This document shows, one piece after another, positions 59,514 to 64,000 of a stretch of DNA of 64,000 bases. Origin of the DNA: Streptomyces sp. WAC08241 (GTDB lineage Bacteria > Actinomycetota > Actinomycetes > Streptomycetales > Streptomycetaceae); NCBI GenBank assembly GCA_007858575.1, contig CP042279.1, positions 4,838,501 to 4,902,500 of the forward strand, in the 5' to 3' direction. The notes below the pieces were generated by a model that was not told the origin of the DNA, ran no database searches, and saw only the letters and a program-made list of their open reading frames with translations. The stretch's first letter is position 1. Every line of letters starts with the position of its first letter. The translations under genes and the position numbers were made by a program.

Positions 59514-61999
59514 GCCTGCACCTCCGTGACGACGGCGGGGCGCGGGGCCGCCGGGCCGATGCGGACCAGGTCGCCCGGGCGGGCGCCGGTGTCGGAGAGG
59601 ACGCCGCGTCCGGTCGAGTTCAGCGGGAGCCAGACGACGCGGTCGGGCATCTCGGTGACCAGGAGCGGGAGGGCGGTGGACCCGGCCGGGCCGGTGACCT
59701 CCAGGAGGTCGCCGTCCTTGACGCCGGTGTCGGCGGCGGTGACGGCGGAGAGACGGGCGACCGCCGCGTGCCGGGTGCCGGCGAGGGCGGTGTCGCCCTC
59801 CTGGAGGCGGCCGAGGTCGAGCAGCATCCGGTGTCCGGCGAGGACGGCCTCGCCGTCGCCGGTGCGGGGCGCGGGCCGGCCGGGCTCGGTGGGCTCGGTG
59901 GCCCGCCCGTGGGCCCAGCCGCCGAGCCGGTCCAGCTCGCGCCGTACGGCCCTGAGGTCGGGCAGGCCCAGGTGGGCGTCGAGGGCGTCGGCCAGCATGT
60001 GCAGGGCGCGGGTGTCGGTCGGGGCGAGCGGCCGGGTCATCTGCTCCGGCTTGAGCGCGGCCTCGAACATCCGGGCCCTGCCCTCCCAGTTGAGGAAGGT
60101 GCCGGGCTTCTCGGCGACGGCGGCGACCGGCAGGACGACGTCGGCGCGGTCGGTGACCTCGCCGGGCCGCAGCTCCAGGGAGACCACGAAGGCCGCGTCG
60201 AGCGCCTCGCGCGCGCGCGGCGGGTCCGGCAGGTCGGCGACCTCGACGCCGGCGACGAGCAGGGCGGCGAGTTCGCCGGTGGCGGCGGCCTCCAGGATCT
60301 GGCCGGTGTCGCGGCCGTAGCGGGCGGGGAGTTCGCGCAGGCCCCAGGCGGCGGCGACCTCCTCACGCGCGCGGGGGTGGGTCGCGGGCCGGCCGCCGGG
60401 GAGCAGCGAGGGCAGCGCGCCCGCCTCGACGGCGCCGCGTTCGCCGGAGCGGCGCGGGATCCAGACGAGCCGGGCGCCGGTGGCGGCGGCGGTGCGCAGG
60501 GCGGCGGTGAGCGCGCCGGGCACGCCTGCGAGGCGCTCGCCGACGGCGAGGACGGCGCCCTCCCGGCGGAGGTCCTCGGCGGCGGCGAGCCCGTCGCCGG
60601 TGAGGCCGACGCGGGAGGTGAGGGCGTCGAGCCACTCGGTCTCGGTGCCGGGGGCGGCCGGCAGCAGGGTGCCGCCGGTCTTCTCCAGGCCCCGGGTGGC
60701 GAAGGCGGCGACGGCGTAGGTCTTCTGGCCGCGCTTGCGCCAGGCCTTGCGGAGCCGCAGGAAGACGCCGGGGCCTCCTCCTCGGACTCCAGGCCGACGA
60801 GGAGCACGGCCGGGGCGGCCTCCAGGGAGGTGTACGTGACGCCCTTGCCGTCCAGGTCGCGGCCGCGTCCGGCGACGGCGGAGGCCAGGAAGTCGGCCTC
60901 CTCGCCGGAGTGGACCCGGGCCCGGAAGTCGACGTCGTTGGTGTCGAGGGCGACCCGGGCGAACTTGGCGTACGCGTAGGAGTCCTCGACGGTCAGCCGG
61001 CCGCCGGTCAGGACGCCGGTGCGGCCGCGGACGAGCCTGCGGGCGGCGGCCTCCAGGGCCTCGGGCCAGGAGGCCGGCTCCAGCTCACCGGTCGCGGCGT
61101 TCCGCACGAGCGGGCTGGTGAGCCGGTCGCGCTGTTGCGCGTACCGGAAGCCGAAGCGGCCCTTGTCGCAGATCCACTCCTCGTTGACCTCCGGGTCCTC
61201 GGCGGCGAGCCGCCGCATGACCTTGCCGCGCCGGTGGTCGGTGCGGGTGGCGCAGCCGCCCGCGCACCGCTCGCACACGGACGGCGAGGAGACCAGGTCG
61301 AAGGGGCGGGAGCGGAAGCGGTAGGCGGCCGAGGTGAGGGCGCCGACCGGGCAGATCTGGATGGTGTTGCCGGAGAAGTACGACTCGAAGGGGTCGCCTC
61401 GCCGGTGCCGACCTGCTGGAGCGCGCCGCGCTCGATCAGCTCGATCATCGGGTCGCCCGCGACCTGGTTGGAGAAGCGGGTGCAGCGGGCGCAGAGCACG
61501 CAGCGCTCGCGGTCGAGGAGGACCTGGGTGGAGATCGGGATCGGCTTCTCGTAGGTGCGCTTGACGCCCTCGAAGTGGGAGTCGGCCTGTCCGTGGACAT
61601 GGCCTGGTTCTGAGGGGGCACTCGCCGCCCTTGTCGCAGACGGGGCAGTCGAGCGGGTGGTTGACGAGCAGCAGCTCCATCACGCCGTGCTGGCCTTCTC
61701 GGCGACGGGGCTGGTGAGCTGTGACTTCACCACCATGCCGTCGGTGCACGTGATGGTGCAGGAGGCCATGGGCTTGCGTTGGCCCTCGACCTCGACGATG
61801 CACTGGCGGCAGGCGCCGGCGGGGTCGAGGAGCGGGTGGTCGCAGAAGCGCGGGATCTCGATGCCGAGCTGTTCGGCGGCGCGGATGACCAGGGTCCCCT
61901 TGGGGACGGAGACCTCGATGCCGTCGATGGTCAGCGTGACGAGGTCCTCCGGCGGCACGGCCGGGCTGCCGCCGCCCGCCGGTCCGGACTCGGTGACGG

Positions 62000-62003
<4 letters not shown>
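59510..62003 (-). CDS. nuoG: NADH-quinone oxidoreductase subunit G (frameshifted)
   Basis: Large iron-sulfur subunit. N-terminal 2Fe-2S domain: TIDGIEVSVPKGTLVIRAAEQLGIEIPRFCDHPLLDPAGACRQCIVEVEGQ. Then NHPLDCPVCDKGGECPL, DRERCVLCARCTRFSNQVAGDPMIEL, and CPVGALTSAAYRFRSRPFDLVSSPSVCERCAGGC: cysteines for N1b, N5, N4 and N7-type clusters. The C-terminal molybdopterin-like fold (LTGGRLTVEDSYAYAKFARVAL) reads into LTEMPDRVVWLPLNSTGRGVLSDTGARPGDLVRIG. Breaks near 61683, 61610, 61400 and 60772. Overlaps nuoF and nuoH. About 832 residues. Confidence 0.94.
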
Positions 62004-63347
<1,344 letters not shown>

Positions 63348-63351
<4 letters not shown>

Positions 63352-64000
63352 TCCCCCTCCTGACCGGAGGCCTCACCGCGCGGGTGGACGATTCGGTGGT
63401 GCGGCTGCTCGCCCTTGGCCAGTCGGAGGCCGACGAGGGAGGCAGGGCCCGCCCCGCTGGTGGCCTCGACGGCGCCGGGGCGCTCGTCGGGGAAGCCGGC
63501 GAGGATGCGGGCGGTCTCCTTGAAGGTGCAGAGCGGGGCGCCGCGGGTGGGTTCGACGGTCCGGCTGGCTCGCAGGTCGTCCACCAGCTTCCTGGCGGAC
63601 TCGGGGGTCTGGTTGTCGAAGAACTCCCAGTTGACCATCACGACGGGCGCGAAGTCGCAGGCCGCGTTGCACTCGATGTGTTCGAGGGTGACCTTGCCGT
63701 CCTCGGTCGTCTCGTTGTTGCCGACGCCGAGGTGTTCCTTGAGCTCGTCGAAGATGGCGTCGCCGCCCATGACCGCGCAGAGGGTGTTGGTGCAGACGCC
63801 GACCTGGTAGTCGCCGGAGGGCTTGCGCCGGTACATGGTGTAGAAGGTGGCGACGGCGGTGACCTCGGCGGTGGTGAGGCCGAGGACGTCGGCGCAGAAC
63901 GCCATGCCGGTGCGGGTGACGTGGCCTCTCGGACTGCACGAGGTGCAGCATCGGCAGGAGCGCGGAGCGGGAGTCGGGGTAGCGGGCGACGATGGCCCGC
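63348..64000 (-). CDS. nuoE: NADH-quinone oxidoreductase subunit E, 5' end outside the window
   Basis: 2Fe-2S subunit of the NADH module. The window shows RYPDSRSALLPMLHLVQSE, then after one missing base near 63926 RTGMAFCADVLGLTTAEVTAVATFYTMYRRKPSGDYQVGVCTNTLCAVMGG and HIECNAACDFAPVVMVNWEFFDN, giving the four cluster cysteines (CxxxxC and CxxxC). The C-terminal tail is Gly/Pro-rich. The start codon and first tens of residues lie beyond position 64000. Confidence 0.94.

Overview
The window is a very GC-rich actinobacterial chromosome segment, almost certainly Streptomyces. The evidence is strong G/C at third codon positions, frequent GTG starts, tightly overlapping operons, a Streptomyces-griseus-type secreted M28 aminopeptidase, an LAxTG sorting signal, and two respiratory complex I (nuo) gene sets lying close together, an arrangement I recall from Streptomyces coelicolor. 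No rRNA, tRNA, CRISPR array, phage module or biosynthetic megacluster was seen.

Layout, left to right. 0-3.6 kb: YajQ-type nucleotide-binding protein, two alkylation-repair genes (ogt, alkB), yccF, htpX, mscL. 3.6-13.7 kb (minus): a partial second complex I set, nuoA-B-C-H-I-J-K-L-M-N, without nuoD, E, F and G; NuoC carries a repeat-rich tail where nuoD would normally sit. 13.9-17.4 kb (plus): two paralogous sensor kinases and a NarL/LuxR response regulator. 17.7-20.7 kb: korAB, a 2-oxoacid:ferredoxin oxidoreductase. 20.8-26.6 kb (minus): a lipoprotein and two tandem Ser/Thr kinases fused to extracellular branched-chain-amino-acid-type binding domains. 26.7-36.3 kb: small regulators and enzymes (HxlR/NmrA pair, RarD, DUF4291, VOC, XRE regulator/luciferase-like pair, DUF1203, membrane-anchored Mrr-like nuclease, isochorismatase/flavoprotein pair) ending in a decayed patch with a DUF4240 fragment and an IS5-type transposase scrap. 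36.5-51.1 kb: secreted aminopeptidase, LolA-like protein, FUSC exporter, polyprenyl diphosphate synthase, POT peptide transporter with a CocE/NonD hydrolase, LAxTG surface protein, fumarylacetoacetase, a secreted intradiol dioxygenase with a chitin-type binding module, and an AraC regulator. 51.2-64 kb (minus): the main nuo operon from nuoN back to nuoE, which runs off the window edge.

Functional themes. The two complex I sets, the polyprenyl synthase (menaquinone side chain is the likely product) and KorAB (a source of reduced ferredoxin) make this an energy-metabolism neighbourhood. The partial complex lacks the NADH-oxidising module and sits near a ferredoxin-reducing enzyme, so a ferredoxin-fed role is a reasonable but untested idea. 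The 36-51 kb part is rich in peptide and aromatic catabolism and surface functions.

Caveat on quality. Most genes longer than about 600 bp are interrupted by single-base frameshifts, and where the protein family fixes the true frame the lesion is nearly always one G or C missing from a short G/C run. I read these as sequence or assembly errors, not pseudogenes, and give full gene spans across them.
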